Shown: piece by piece, positions 44,189 through 54,533 of the stretch | Numbering within the stretch: position 1 is the first letter of the stretch | Layout: each line of letters starts with the position of its first letter | Source of the DNA: Tricholomella constricta | Taxonomy: Eukaryota > Basidiomycota > Agaricomycetes > Agaricales > Lyophyllaceae | Length of the DNA: 64,000 nucleotides | Reading direction: 5' to 3' | NCBI GenBank assembly: GCA_013368375.1 | Contig: JAACJP010000002.1 | Coordinates: 1,736,001-1,800,000, forward strand | Position numbers and translations under genes: made by a program | The notes under the pieces: model-generated | What the model saw: the letters and a program-made list of their open reading frames with translations, nothing else | What the model was told of the DNA's origin: nothing | Databases searched by the model: none

Positions 44189-46255
44189 CTAGATCTGGGC
44201 AGCCCCCAGCATCAGTCGAGGGGGTGTAAATGGGAGTAGTGTTATGCCAGGAGAGAGTCCGCGAGCGACATCAAACTTGTGTCGGGAAAGAGCGTCGGCA
44301 ACGCTGTTTTCCTCGCCAGGGACATGGCGTACTGAAAGTTGAACTCGGAAGCGGATGAGGAGGTCAACAGCGGTAATGAGGAAGGGATTGTAGCGCGGAG
44401 ACGCACGGAGGGAATTAAAAATGTCCACGGTGTTTCGACTGTCTGTGAAAATGACGACGCGTTTGGGGGCGGGCTGAAGTTGCGCGACCCAGAGAAGAGC
44501 CGACGTGACCGCCAGCGCTTCGAAGTAGAAGATGCCCTTCGTCTTATCACGCTGATCCCGTTCGTTGATGGCAGAGTGGAATCCCATGTTCCGAGAAGGG
44601 GACCAGTAGCCCATCCCAACGCTCGAGGCGTCGGTGTACAGCGTTTCATTTGCCGTAGAAATCGGCCAGTCAACGGAGTCGAGGATGAAGATCCCGCTCG
44701 ACGCCGTGATATGGTCGGCCAGCCATATAAGCTCGCGGACGAGCTCGCGGCTGACCCAAATTTTAGCGAAAGGGCTCTGCTTACCGCTCATCTTGGCGTA
44801 GAGGTGACACAAACCAGGTCGTAGGAGCGGATAAACGTTGAGGGCCCAATTTATCCAGCCCCCGAGCTTTTGAAATTCGCGAAGGGGATGTCGCGTTCCG
44901 GGTTTGGCGAAGGTCCGAATTGCAGCGAGAAGGTCGGCTCGGGAGTCATTGGGCATGGTGATGGTCATAGCGTTGGCATCGACCTCCATGCCGATGATGG
45001 CGAGTCTCGCCCCCCATACCTGTTTATCGTCTTCATGAGGGATCCCCAGTTCGTCCCAGAGTTTGAGGAGGTGAACTTGTTTCGCCGGCATAAGTCTGCC
45101 GTACGGCGCGTAATAAAGGAAGTTGTTTTCAAACTCCCAGGAAAAGGAGTCATCGACGTAGGCGAGGAGATCAGCGAGAAGTTTAACATAGACGGCAATC
45201 CAGATGACGAGGGCGAAGAAAGCCCCCCAAATGTCGCCGGCTGCGCGGTTACCGAAGTTATTATTCCAGTCAACCGTAAAGAGACCGTCTATCTTCACGA
45301 CCTGCTTGATCTGCCACAGGGGGTGCATTGGCAGTGTCCTGTAGGCTCGGGCGACGTCACTCTTGAAGAGAACGATGCGAGTTCCTGAAGGTAGTGAAGC
45401 GCGAGCTCTCCGGAGAACACACCCGAGATCCTGTAGGTTGTCGAGAGGAGTGGGGTAGACTGCTTTTGGAATTAAAGCGTTGCGTGAAAAGGGTTCAGCC
45501 GAATGGTCCACGCAGAGGCGCGGTTTGAGAGGATTCCATTCCGAAATGGTCACCGGCACGGCCAGCATCCCGGGAAGGAGTCGAGAGAAGGGACGAGAGA
45601 ATGCTCCTAGAGCGACCTCCTTGTCACGCTTAGCGATGGCGATCGCGACGTGTTCAGGGTTCCGAAGCGGGTAGACATCCTCAAAAACCTCGGGGAGGAC
45701 GACTCCGGCAGTGACCGCCCGCGGCCAGAAACCGAGCTCAAGTCCATTGCAGACCAAGTCCACGAAGGGCTGGTTGGGGTGCAAGAGGAGGAGACTGCGA
45801 AAGACGGGGACGTTGACGGGCGTAGATATACAAAAAAGATGAGGATAGTTTTGGATGGTGGTGCAGGCGATAGAGTTCGAAAGTTCATTTGCTGGGACTG
45901 GAGACAATGGTGGCATGATGGTAGAAGCTAGAGCGAGCGTACATCGTAGAAGGTCTTGATCCTCCTCGTCCGCGCCCTCGGCCCAGATCAGATCTCGGGC
46001 GTAGGAGGGACGGTAGCGGAGAAGGGTCTCGACCGAAGGGCGACTACTTTCGATTAGATCCCCGAGCAGGCTCTGTGGCAGAGGGGCAGCTGCCGGCGAC
46101 ATGTCCAGTGTTGCGGCACTTGGAACAGATGTGAGCGTAGGTGCAACTGCCGCTGCCGTTAGGGCACTGTCCGTCGTTCCAGCGTCTGCATGCGTCTCTT
46201 CGCCTTGAGGAAGAGCGCCGAGACTGGGAGTCGCCGTCTCCAGAAGCTCCGGCAT
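44189..46255 (-). CDS. reverse transcriptase / RNase H ORF of the YR element
   Basis: The frame is open far upstream, but the part before about 46255 overlaps the gag-like ORF in another frame, so ATG 46255 (MPELLETATPSLG) is my choice; translation could also start by reinitiation or frameshift. RT motifs: SEWNPLKPRLCVDHS, VLFKSDVARAYRTLP, FGNRAAGDIWGAFF and the catalytic LLAYVDDSF (near 45150). RNase H follows: ETLYTDASSVGMGYWSP, IFYFEALAVTSAL, VVIFTDSRNTVDIF, ENSVADALSRH. The order RT-RH, then recombinase, with no DDE integrase, is typical of DIRS-order elements. The ORF is uninterrupted. Confidence 0.8.
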   Translation of the reverse strand: MPELLETATPSLGALPQGEETHADAGTTDSALTAAAVAPTLTSVPSAATLDMSPAAAPLPQSLLGDLIESSRPSVETLLRYRPSYARDLIWAEGADEEDQDLLRCTLALASTIMPPLSPVPANELSNSIACTTIQNYPHLFCISTPVNVPVFRSLLLLHPNQPFVDLVCNGLELGFWPRAVTAGVVLPEVFEDVYPLRNPEHVAIAIAKRDKEVALGAFSRPFSRLLPGMLAVPVTISEWNPLKPRLCVDHSAEPFSRNALIPKAVYPTPLDNLQDLGCVLRRARASLPSGTRIVLFKSDVARAYRTLPMHPLWQIKQVVKIDGLFTVDWNNNFGNRAAGDIWGAFFALVIWIAVYVKLLADLLAYVDDSFSWEFENNFLYYAPYGRLMPAKQVHLLKLWDELGIPHEDDKQVWGARLAIIGMEVDANAMTITMPNDSRADLLAAIRTFAKPGTRHPLREFQKLGGWINWALNVYPLLRPGLCHLYAKMSGKQSPFAKIWVSRELVRELIWLADHITASSGIFILDSVDWPISTANETLYTDASSVGMGYWSPSRNMGFHSAINERDQRDKTKGIFYFEALAVTSALLWVAQLQPAPKRVVIFTDSRNTVDIFNSLRASPRYNPFLITAVDLLIRFRVQLSVRHVPGEENSVADALSRHKFDVARGLSPGITLLPFTPPRLMLGAAQI

Positions 46256-47339
46256 TCTGTAACCAGAGCATGGAGAGATTGGCAAAGGCGGCGTGGTCGG
46301 TAAGAAGGAGGTCCCGTCGTTGGGCCACCCGGAGTCGAACGGCTCTGTCAAATTGAATGACGCGGGAATGTCGGGCAGGGGCAAAGGAGGCGAACAGCTG
46401 CTTGACGTATTTCCCGTATGCAGCCAGTTCGGTAGTACGGTGGGGGAAGACGTAGATCGTGGCCTCCCAGGCCGAATCGCAGGCAATGACCCATTCTGAG
46501 TGAGTCTTGACGGTACGAGCTGGGGCACTCGGTCCTGCAACGATCTCGAGGTGTCCGAGCTTCTCTCATCTCTGGTCATCGAAGGAGACCGAGTAGAGCC
46601 CCGAGAGGACCCGGTCGAAATCGACTGCTCTTCCCGAGAGTAGGTTCGTCCATTCGGTGTCCGGAAATTGGGGACACCGGGGTGAGTTAGTGAGGGATGC
46701 CTTTGCAAATTTGAGATCCCTCGCGAAGTTCTCGAGGGCGAGCTGGGTCCTTCGAAGATCCGGCGAGAGGATCGAGGGTGTCCCCTCTTCCAGGGTGACC
46801 CACGGTAAGGCAGAGACGTCGATGCGGCGACGAGAGGCGGACTGGTCGTCGTCTGAGAAAGGTGAACGGGGTCGCTTAGCCGGAGGAACAGGCTCGGGAC
46901 GTCCATCGTTTGATGCACCTGGACCGTGTGTGTCCCCAGGTACACCGTCTCCGGGATCATCGTCGTTGTCGCCTCCATCGGGAGCATGACCGCCGCGGAC
47001 AGCGGCGTTCGATCGAAATCGCTCGAACCCGTCCAGAATTGCGATGAAGGAAGAGAAAGCCGCGACAAAAGCGTCGGCCTCGGGGTCCGCGCCTTCCCTT
47101 TGTAGGATGTCATAGATGAGGAGGATGGCTGAAGATTTGGGGAATTCCCCAGCTCGAAATCGGTCCGTGACTGCAGTACAGAGCCTTGAGGTCTCGGGGG
47201 AGAAAGGCGCCGGCGTGTCTGGCCTCTCATTACCCTCCTCTCCCGGCTGCTGCCCCCCATCCCCTTCAGACTGATCACCTTCCGGTCGCTGTTGACTTTC
47301 CTGCGCTTGCTGGGTTTCATGGGGTCGTATTCGGGCCAT
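46044..47339 (-). pseudogene. gag-like ORF of the YR element with one in-frame TGA
   Basis: ATG 47339 (MARIRPHETQQAQESQQRP). The frame runs 257 codons to a TGA at 46568-46566, then continues open in the same frame to 46044 and reaches a zinc-finger region: RRWNDGQCPNGSGSCTYAH followed by CSKCRNTGHVAGSCPS. That is a CCCH plus CCHC-like arrangement usual for the nucleic-acid-binding end of such gag proteins. Because the same frame resumes, a single nonsense change (for example CGA to TGA) is the simplest explanation; stop-codon readthrough is possible but not shown. Confidence 0.65.
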
Positions 47340-47375
47340 ATGAGGCTAGGCCGATGGGAGTTTAACGACAATATA

Positions 47376-47738
47376 TTATTGCTGAGCTACTGTGACGACC
47401 GACGATTGAACCTGGATCATCGAAGCCGTCAAGGTTCAGGTGCGACGAATTATTGCTATTTCTGCTTACCCGGAAAATCTGAAGTCTGTGAGGGAGCGAC
47501 GAAGAGCTTCAGACTTTCGGGCAAGGCGAGAAAGGGCGCAGTGTCTCACCTTCGTCGCGGAGACAAGGGAGCTCGATCATGATCGAGGAATGGCAGAAGC
47601 AAGATGGGGAATGTATCCGGGCACGCGCTGAGCGTCGCATCTTGTTTACTGCGTGAGTTTCATGGGCCGAGGGGGCGGAAACGGGCGCGCTGACGTACCG
47701 GAGATTAGACTTATGTAAACACGTTTAAACTCGACTAA
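47376..47738 (-). repeat. split direct repeat A1 (363 bp), 5' end of the YR element
   Basis: Matches A2 at 36420-36782 with one seen difference. It lies just before the gag-like ATG at 47339, so it should hold the element promoter. Confidence 0.8.
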
Positions 47739-48213
47739 ATTCCTGATGTGACTGCTAACCTCGGGATGTGTGACCACGGCCATCTCCGTGGATTTGTCAG
47801 CTAAGGAAGAGGGGTTCATGGGGGGGTTCATACATTTTGGGGGTTCACAAATAGAATTATCCCAAAAGTCGGGCGTCCGATAATACAATTGAAGGTGTCC
47901 GGCTCGGATCCCATCAGGAATTTGATTTCAAATGATTGTCCAGCATTGCTATGGATAGACCAAGATCAAGCAGCGCCAGCCAGAGTCCACAGTAGGCCAA
48001 TGAAGCTTCGAAGTTTAGGGCTAGGGCGACCTCCTGCTGTCCTTGGTGCAAGTATTTACAGGCCGACTTGGAGAAAGTTTCAAAACCGTCTGAGGATGCG
48101 ACAGAGTTTTTGTATAAAGTGCCGAGCTTCGAATCTAGGTTCCAACTTCCAAGGAAGAGGGAGGATATCTATGAGGGGATATAACTGGATGAGAGGCTGA
48201 AGAGAGAATCAGG

Positions 48214-49120
48214 TCAGCCTCCGATCCGCCGATCAAACTCCGAGTCACCAATCCTTCGTCGCATAACCGCCAACATAAGACCATGATAATACTTCCTAGT
48301 TACAATCTTCCAGCCCATCCTGCCATAAAATCTCAGCGCGCTCTTATTGTGGTCGCTGGTGACGAGGTCGAGGTCCCGGATATTATGTGCTCTCGCATGA
48401 GAGATGAGCGCGTTCATCAGCATCTCAGCCACACCTTTCCGTTGGTGGTTGGGCGCTACAGCCAGGCGATGTATGTCGCCAATGGTGGGATCCTTATGGT
48501 TAGCTGATGAAAATGTAAGTCTCTGTTAATCATGAACACTTGGGCAAGGAATGACATACTCAGGCCCACCAACCCAGCTACTTCTCCAGCAGCTTCTGCG
48601 ACCCAAAAACCGCCCGCACCTGTTGGAACACACTCCCCGCCCTCCCCGACGCGTAGATCAAATGAGTGGACGATGTCCCCCAGCTCGCCTGCTAACGCTT
48701 CTTCAAGAAAGATGCGGAACATGCGCTGGACTTTCCGGCGCTGGTACCACAAGTAGATCCATCTAGCGAGGAGCGAGAAGCCAAGAAGTCCCTGCACCCA
48801 GCGCACCATCCTCAAAGACAAGGGTATCGCATCTCGCATTCTCTGAGAAATCGCGGTTCCCTCTAGACACAGAATAAAGGTGGCCACGGCACGCGTGAGG
48901 CGTTTCGGAGGAGCGTAGTATGTCATTCCGTCCAGGATCGGCGAACCACCTATAGTACCCGCGGCGCAACGTTAAGCGTCCTCATCCGAGAATGTCACAT
49001 GCGAGTAGGACGAGACGACGTACGTCCCTGCATCGTCGCGGCCACGAAGACCCGGCGGACATGTTCAAAGTCTTCTGGATGGCGGTATTGTCGGATCGTC
49101 ACCTTGTCTCTCACCGTCAT
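48214..49120 (-). CDS. GNAT N-acetyltransferase with internal membrane segment (paralogue 3)
   Basis: ATG 49120: MTVRDKVTIRQYRHPEDFEH then VRRVFVAAT. Exon 2 has GSPILDGMTYYAPPKRLTRA, the hydrophobic ATFILCLEG and GLLGFSLLARWIYLWY segments, LEEALAGELGDIVHSFDLRV and GGFWVAEAAGEVAGLVGL. Exon 3 (about 48496-48214) has the acetyl-CoA motif RLAVAPNHQRKGVAEM (Q-R-K-G-V-A) and TSDHNKSALRFYGRMGW. Layout, intron positions and membrane insertion match the gene at 32418-33404, with roughly half the residues shared in the aligned motifs, so they are paralogues now separated by the nested transposon stack. The ORF is open in all three exons. The acceptor substrate is unknown. Confidence 0.82.
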
Positions 49121-50087
49121 CGTCTTTTCTGCAGGCTCTCGTCCCCACACCACCGAGATCCGTCGTGCTTTATACAGCAAATATTGATATTGATCATGCT
49201 TTGATCATGATGGATACACAAGTACCCCTAAAAGTATGTGACTGTCGGCAATCTGATTCCAGCGGATGATCGAACACGGGCCGTATCGGTACGTTATTCA
49301 TGATCCAGCGCAGTCTCGCCCACTGATTACGCGCCCACCGGTATATCACCTTCCCCAAACGCAACTTAAGCAAGCACCGACATAAATGCGATTGAGATAG
49401 GCGCCACATCTTTTTTCTCCAATCTCCATAATGACACCCCACCTCATCTCGCAAGAGCTGAACAGGGCGACAGCACCGTGAGGCCGAGATAAGTCAAGAC
49501 TTAGTGTCCCGATAGCGAGTGCGTAGCACGTTGACCCGCTGATCAAACGCTCGTTCCTGTAAGCACGCGAAATCGGCCACCGGTCCAATCACTTTCGTTG
49601 AAACTCAAATTACTTTCGTCATCATCCTGGCATCGACGCCGACTTTACCTTGTTCCCCCACTTTCCTCTTCCCTCTTCTCCTTATTCGCGTCTCCAGAAA
49701 TTAAAACTATCTGTAGTGTCACCCGCCCCACAGGTATCCGGTAACGCCTCAGATCATAATGATGGTAGACTTATAATTATTACAGCAAGCAGTCCCGTCA
49801 CCGACATACACAAAACTCCAGAACTCGTGAAATAGCTTAGTATTTGCAAAGTACATACTCACTCATGCCAGTGCCTGTCCAAGGACCAAAAAAACAACAC
49901 AAGAGCCTTTCTATGTGTAACACAATATATAAGTATATTACGAGGTGAGGGACAGTGACAGCATGCAGACGAGCCAACAGAACAGGAAATAGGAGACAAA
50001 CGACGCCGGATTAGAGGGAGGCAGGTATCCTCTCCTCCCGCGTCGGTGCATGTGTATATATGACGAGTAGATTAGTTCTGGATGTCA
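49121..50087. other. intergenic, no supported gene
   Basis: About 970 bp between the start of GNAT paralogue 3 and the end of the eIF2A gene. CT-rich tract at 49640-49690. Nothing else was seen. Confidence 0.5.
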
Positions 50088-52575
50088 TCAGGAAGCTGCA
50101 GCGCCGAGGCTGGTAAGCTCCTTCCTGATCTCCACCTCGCCTTCCATCTTCCTGAGCTGTGTCGCCTCAAGCCTCTCGCCCCTCTTCGCCTTCTCCTTGA
50201 GCTCCTCAATGGCCTTGAGCTACACCGCGAAAATAATTGGTAAGCCAACCCAGCAACACATGCAAGGAGGAAAGACAAAAACCACACGCACCTTCTTGTT
50301 CAAATTCCGCACCTTCTTCGCCACCGGGTCCAACGAACTGTCCAAGCCCGGCGTGACCGGCGACGCTACCTCGACTTCCACCACAAGCTCCTGTACCGCC
50401 GCCGGCGTATTCACACCGCTCGGCTGCCTGCTCCCCTTACCATTCACGCCGCCCCCTCCGACCTCCACCGCCAACACCCCCCCTTCCTCCGCCGCCGAAG
50501 CCTGCTGCTGTGTCCCCTCCTTCTTCCCCTTCCGTTTCCTCTGCCCCTTCTTCTCCCCCTCCGGCCCAGGCTGGCCCCCATGCTGTTGATGCTGCTGCGG
50601 CGCACCCGGCACCTGCCTTCTCCCATTCTGCCCCCCATTCTGATGATACCCACCATTCTGCGGATACCCACCGCCGACATACTGCCCATTCGGCGCGGCC
50701 CCGGGCGGGTGCGGGCTGCGGTTATACCCGCGCGGCGGGGTGGCAGCCCCGTTCGTCGGGAGCCGCGCTGCACCGCCCTCGTCTTCGCGCTTGAATATCG
50801 CGGGCGTCGCAAGGCCGCGTGCGCCCGGGGGCCTGTACGCGCCTGCGGCTTTGGCCGGGGCGGGTTTTTGTACGGCAGCGAGGGTGCGGACGCTCTCGCC
50901 GGGTGCCGGGGCCGGGGGGAGGTGTTGTCCGAAGGAGGGCACGGCTTCGACGGGGGTGGGCCGCCAGGCGACTTGGTAGAGCTCGTCGTTGAGCTGGATG
51001 TGCATGAGGGGGCCGGTGCAGTGCCAGATCTTGACACCGTTGTCGACGCGCAGGCGTGGGGAGAGCGTCGCGGTTAGGATGAAGCGGCCATCGGGGGACC
51101 ATTCGCAGTGCGAGGTGTTGGGGGCGTCAATGGTGCATACTTTGCGCAGGGTGCGCCGGTCGAAGACGTCAATCTTACCGGCGAGATTGCCGAAGCCGCC
51201 GAGGAGCACGAGACGCCCCTGGGGGTTAAACAAGATGGTGTTGTGTGGGGAGGCACCAAAGTCGTGCAGTGTTCGGACACGCTGGTCGAACAGCATTGTT
51301 TTTGCTGGCATGTCTAGAAAGGCAACACTTCAGCAAGATCATCTAGATAAGACCAACAGCAACGCACATCCGTAGACCACGCCGAACTCTTTCGAGTTCG
51401 GACTCCAAGCGAAGTCGTGGATGGGTCCCTCCTTGTCGAGCGTGATGCGGCAGTCGAAATTCCCCGCGGCACTCAGAAGGTACATGCCGGTCTCCCCGTA
51501 ATAGCTCTTGTTGCTATTATCGACTTCAGTCTGCGTCAACAGCAAGACTTGTGTACCAAGTGTGTTCCACTTGATTTGTGCCCGATCGGCCTTGAAAAAG
51601 GACTTCTGGCATGTCGGGGCGCCGGCAAGCGTGAGAAGGCCGTAAATTTTGATGCTAGCTGGAGCACCCTGCGTCAAAAGGGTCAGAAACACGAGACTGA
51701 CATAATTACGACATGACACACCTTTTTCTCAGCCACAAACACCGCTACCGATGGATTCAGCCCGGGACTGAGCGACACGCTGGTGGAGCCTTCAACTTTG
51801 AGCTTGTCGACGATGCCCTTCGACCATTCGGCGGGACGGTACACCTGGATCTCAGAGGAGACGAGTCGCACGGCATGGGACTCGGAGATGGTGTACTGTA
51901 CGTCCCAGCCATCCTGGGACTTTTGCGAAAAGGCAGTGAGCTCCTCGCCCGTCGACGCGGAGAAGATCCGCAGATTTTTGTGTTGGGTCCCATCCTCGAG
52001 TTTCACTGTCAAGAGGAGTTAAGCGAGGTGTACACGAACACTAGGCGTGTACGTACCAGGGCGTTCCCAAGTCGAGATGTATGTTCCGCGCGGGGAAAAG
52101 CGGAGCTCGACGATGTTGGAAAAAGGGAGTTCCTGGAGGAGCTGTGCACCCTCTGCCTGGTATATCCGCACCCTGAAAAATTTGATCACATGAGTTAGAT
52201 GGAAAGCATGAAGCACGGCTGGGTGGACGCACACAGTGGGCAGGGCAATGGCGTAAAGTCGGCCATCAGCACTATAATGGAATGTGCGTGCTGGGACGTC
52301 GGGGGCAGTGAAGCCCGGTACGAGGTCGTATTCGGGGGTACCGTTAACGAGGCCAAGTGATTTTTGTGCACGGACTGGAATAGAAGATATGGCAAGCGTC
52401 AACTGATTGGATTGGGCTTAGAGTTGACATTAAAGTTGCGCATGAGACACCGCCCATTGTAAACACAGATCTGTGCTGGTGCTCAAGTACAGATGGCACG
52501 GCTGATGCACGTGTTCCTGCACAAGAAAAAAACGATAAACTGACATGCGTACTGCTGGGAGATTTGAGATGCCAT
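50088..52575 (-). CDS. eukaryotic translation initiation factor 2A (eIF2A), WD-repeat type
   Basis: eIF2A is a non-GTPase factor that can deliver Met-tRNAi to 40S subunits on some mRNAs. Start ATG 52575 (MASQISQQYA), then exons with RAQKSLGLVNGTPEYDLVPG, LPFSNIVELRFSPRGTYIST, IRKxSF-like IYGLLTLAGAP and CQKSFFKADRAQIKWNTLGT, GPIHDFAWSPNSKEFGVVYG, and the largest exon (51311 down to about 50290) with VFDRRTLRKVCTIDAPNTSH and CEWSPDGRFILTATLSPRLR. Together these form the N-terminal nine-bladed WD propeller. The C-terminal part is Pro/Gly/Gln-rich and basic (KGQRKRKGKKEG) and ends in a coiled coil (LKAIEELKEKAKRGERLE), as in other eIF2A proteins. Stop TGA at 50088-50090. Introns are short GT-AG except the first (about 170 nt), whose exact donor I could not fix. 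Confidence 0.9.
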
Positions 52576-53013
52576 TGCTACGGTGTTTGAGAGGACCAGA
52601 GGGGGGAGAAGTCCAAGGCTCGGGGTGCGAGAAGCAAGCTAATGCTTCGGGAGGAGGAGATGAAGAAGGGAAAGGTGAAAGAAAGTGTTCAACTCAAAAT
52701 CAGTCCAAATCCTGATCTGTTGTCGCTTGTTGATTTTCAAGCCTTTTAGGGCCGGTTCTTCAAATTCTTAACTTTCGCCGGTTGAACGTGTCCACGACTT
52801 ATGTGCTGTTAAGTCCACTGTTCTACATATCGGCCACTGCCTCTATCACCCGGTTTTAATTGGCTTTGACTCTGAATTTGCAAAAGTCGACCAGACGATG
52901 CTTATCTCCAAACGGATGCACATGCGGCTGGCCAGTGACTCGCAGAAGAAATATATCCCTGTACGACGATGCTTTGGTGGGCAAAAGCAGTGCTTGAGCC
53001 AGTGGCACTAGTG

Positions 53014-53020
53014 TATATAA
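53014..53020 (+). promoter_or_regulatory. TATA box of orphan copy 1
   Basis: TATATAA, 62 bp before ATG 53082, within a block (GTGGGCAAAAGCAGTGC ... CAGTGGCAC) conserved in all three units. Confidence 0.7.
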
Positions 53021-53081
53021 GCTAGAGGATTGCTGGTGGATAGTCCGCCATTCTCTGCATCCAAGGAATCCCCCTCTCACT

Positions 53082-53742
53082 ATGTCCTATACCCGATCCC
53101 AACAAGCTACGGGCCAAGTGTATTTCTTCCCAGTGCCCACCGATGACATCGCGAACCTTGCCACAGGGGTTGTTCACCTCGTCGAGTCTCGCATACCCGT
53201 TACGGAGCAGCACCGGTGCCTCATTATGCCCCGGAACGCCAACTACGCCGGCGCGCCCGCCTGCGCGAGCATCCGCTTCGCCGCCTTGAATGCACCAAGC
53301 CCCACCATTGGCGAAATCGTCCATGGCCGCATGCAGCTCGAGCGCCCACACGACATCGTCTTTGTTCAGGGCACGACGTGGCCGCGCAAGCACTGCCGAC
53401 TCGACGTAAGCCAAGTCCCATTCTTATTAATTTGCCGTCCTGAGCCTTATGGTGGTTGCTTGTGCTGCACAGTGGCCGGGTGTGGAGACCACCTCGGTGC
53501 CCATCCACACGGGAGACGATGAAGGCGGTCCGATCACGCGCGAGCGTGTCGCGAAGGAGGTCGCCACCGTCATCTATCGCTTTTTCAAAGCCAACCCGCA
53601 CATTGTATGTCACTCCTTCGTTACTGACTATAGACAACCAGGTTCTAATTCTACGCAGAGAGTTCCCTTGGCGTATGTTCGCCTGCTCGCACTCAGTTAT
53701 TATCACCACACCTGGGTTCCCATCCTCGCGCTCGACTGTTGA
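53082..53742 (+). CDS. orphan family protein, copy 1 (179 aa)
   Basis: Exons 53082-53405, 53473-53604, 53659-53742; both introns are GT-AG and phase 0. I recognise no named domain. The protein has a variable start, then DDIANLATGVVHLVESRIPV, IRFAALNAP, SPTIGEIVHGRMQLERPHD, WPGVETTSVPI, ITRERVAKEVATVIYRFFK and a C-terminus LALSYYHHTWVPILALD. No signal peptide or membrane helix, so probably intracellular. The same architecture recurs at 54534-55190 and 61690-62325. The general pattern (a WPG block, then P-I-T/R-x-x-L/V-A-K, then L-x-A-L/I) is reminiscent of uncharacterised proteins numerous in mushroom genomes; that link is from memory and weak. Confidence 0.72.
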
Positions 53743-54477
53743 CTCTTGATGCTTTTTTTTTGCTTGATCGCACGCCGCACCCATTCGTCACTGCTGTTGC
53801 ATGTCACTGTTGTTAAATCTCTGTATATCTTCCGGCCGCCGCTAGAGCCACCAATGTCTTATTTGATATGAATATCCTCTGTACTCGCCCTAATACTATT
53901 CATGTATGAATCCAATATTGCTGTCAGAACATAGCGTATTTGAGTATAAGGTTCTCGCTCTCGTCTTTATGTACTTAAGAGAGTGTGCACGAAAAGAATA
54001 ATCCTTCTGAGTGGGAGATTCCAAAGTTCCGTAACTTGAATCCGGCGTAGGAAAAATTTCAACGAGAAAATTTGTCGAGTCCCTTCGCATGAAGAGAATC
54101 TCCGCACAAACGGCAGTACTTATGGTCCCAAAAACCGGTTATCAGAACTCCATTCGGAAGCTGAATCCTGATATGTTGTCGCTTGTTATTTTTCAAGGTT
54201 TTTAGGACCGGTGTCGTCTCTGGGACACTCGCCGATTCAACGTGTTGACGATTACTGTGCTTCTAGGTTCACTGTTTTACATATTGGTCACTGCCTCAAT
54301 CACCGGTTTTGGAATGGCTCTGATCTCTGGAATTTGCAAAAGTCGACCAGACCATTCATCTCCGAACGGATGTACATGCGAATGACTATCTGGCCAGTGA
54401 CTTGCAGAAGAACAGTAATCTATCCCTATACGACGCTTTGGTGGGCAAAAGCAGTGCTTGAGCCAGTGGCACCAGAG
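53743..54477. other. spacer between orphan copies 1 and 2
   Basis: About 735 bp of unit 1 tail and unit 2 head, homologous to 60681-61605. No other gene was seen. Confidence 0.6.
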
Positions 54478-54484
54478 TATATAT
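54478..54484 (+). promoter_or_regulatory. TATA box of orphan copy 2
   Basis: TATATAT, 50 bp before ATG 54534, at the position of the TATA box in units 1 and 3. Confidence 0.6.
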
Positions 54485-54533
54485 GCTGGTGGATAGTCCG
54501 CCATCCTTTGCACCCAAGAATCCCCCTCTGACT

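Larger units (their letters stand above)
36199..47738 (-). mobile_element. DIRS-order tyrosine-recombinase retrotransposon (Ngaro/PAT-like) with split direct repeats
   Basis: Read on the minus strand: repeat A1 (47738-47376), gag-like ORF, RT/RNase H ORF, tyrosine recombinase, repeat B1 (36904-36788), repeat A2 (36782-36420), 104-bp spacer, repeat B2 (36315-36199). The A1-ORFs-B1-A2-B2 order is the split-direct-repeat design of PAT/Ngaro elements, which replicate through a circle integrated by a tyrosine recombinase instead of an integrase. No target duplication is visible, as expected. The element is 11.5 kb now and about 5.3 kb without the chromovirus inserted in its recombinase gene. No methyltransferase domain was seen, which favours Ngaro over DIRS1. 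Confidence 0.8.
35597..47872. mobile_element. outer inverted-repeat DNA element with 11-bp target duplication, host of the nested stack
   Basis: The left end reads CCAAAAGTCGG then GATAATTCTATATGTGAAC (35597 on). The right end is the reverse complement arm (GTTCACAAATAGAATTATC) followed by CCAAAAGTCGG (47862-47872). This gives imperfect inverted repeats of about 45 bp, including runs of C or G, flanked by an 11-bp direct repeat. Without the nested retroelements the element would be about 714 bp (35608-36198 plus 47739-47861), non-coding, MITE-like. A 9-11 bp target duplication suggests Mutator-like mobilisation; that is inference. Confidence 0.6.

Noticed and set aside
46256..47371. N-terminal 370 codons of the 1060-codon RT frame as real protein
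   Set aside because: This part overlaps the gag-like ORF in another frame and is Ser/Pro/Arg-rich; the gag frame has the zinc finger, so the overlap is most likely a shadow.
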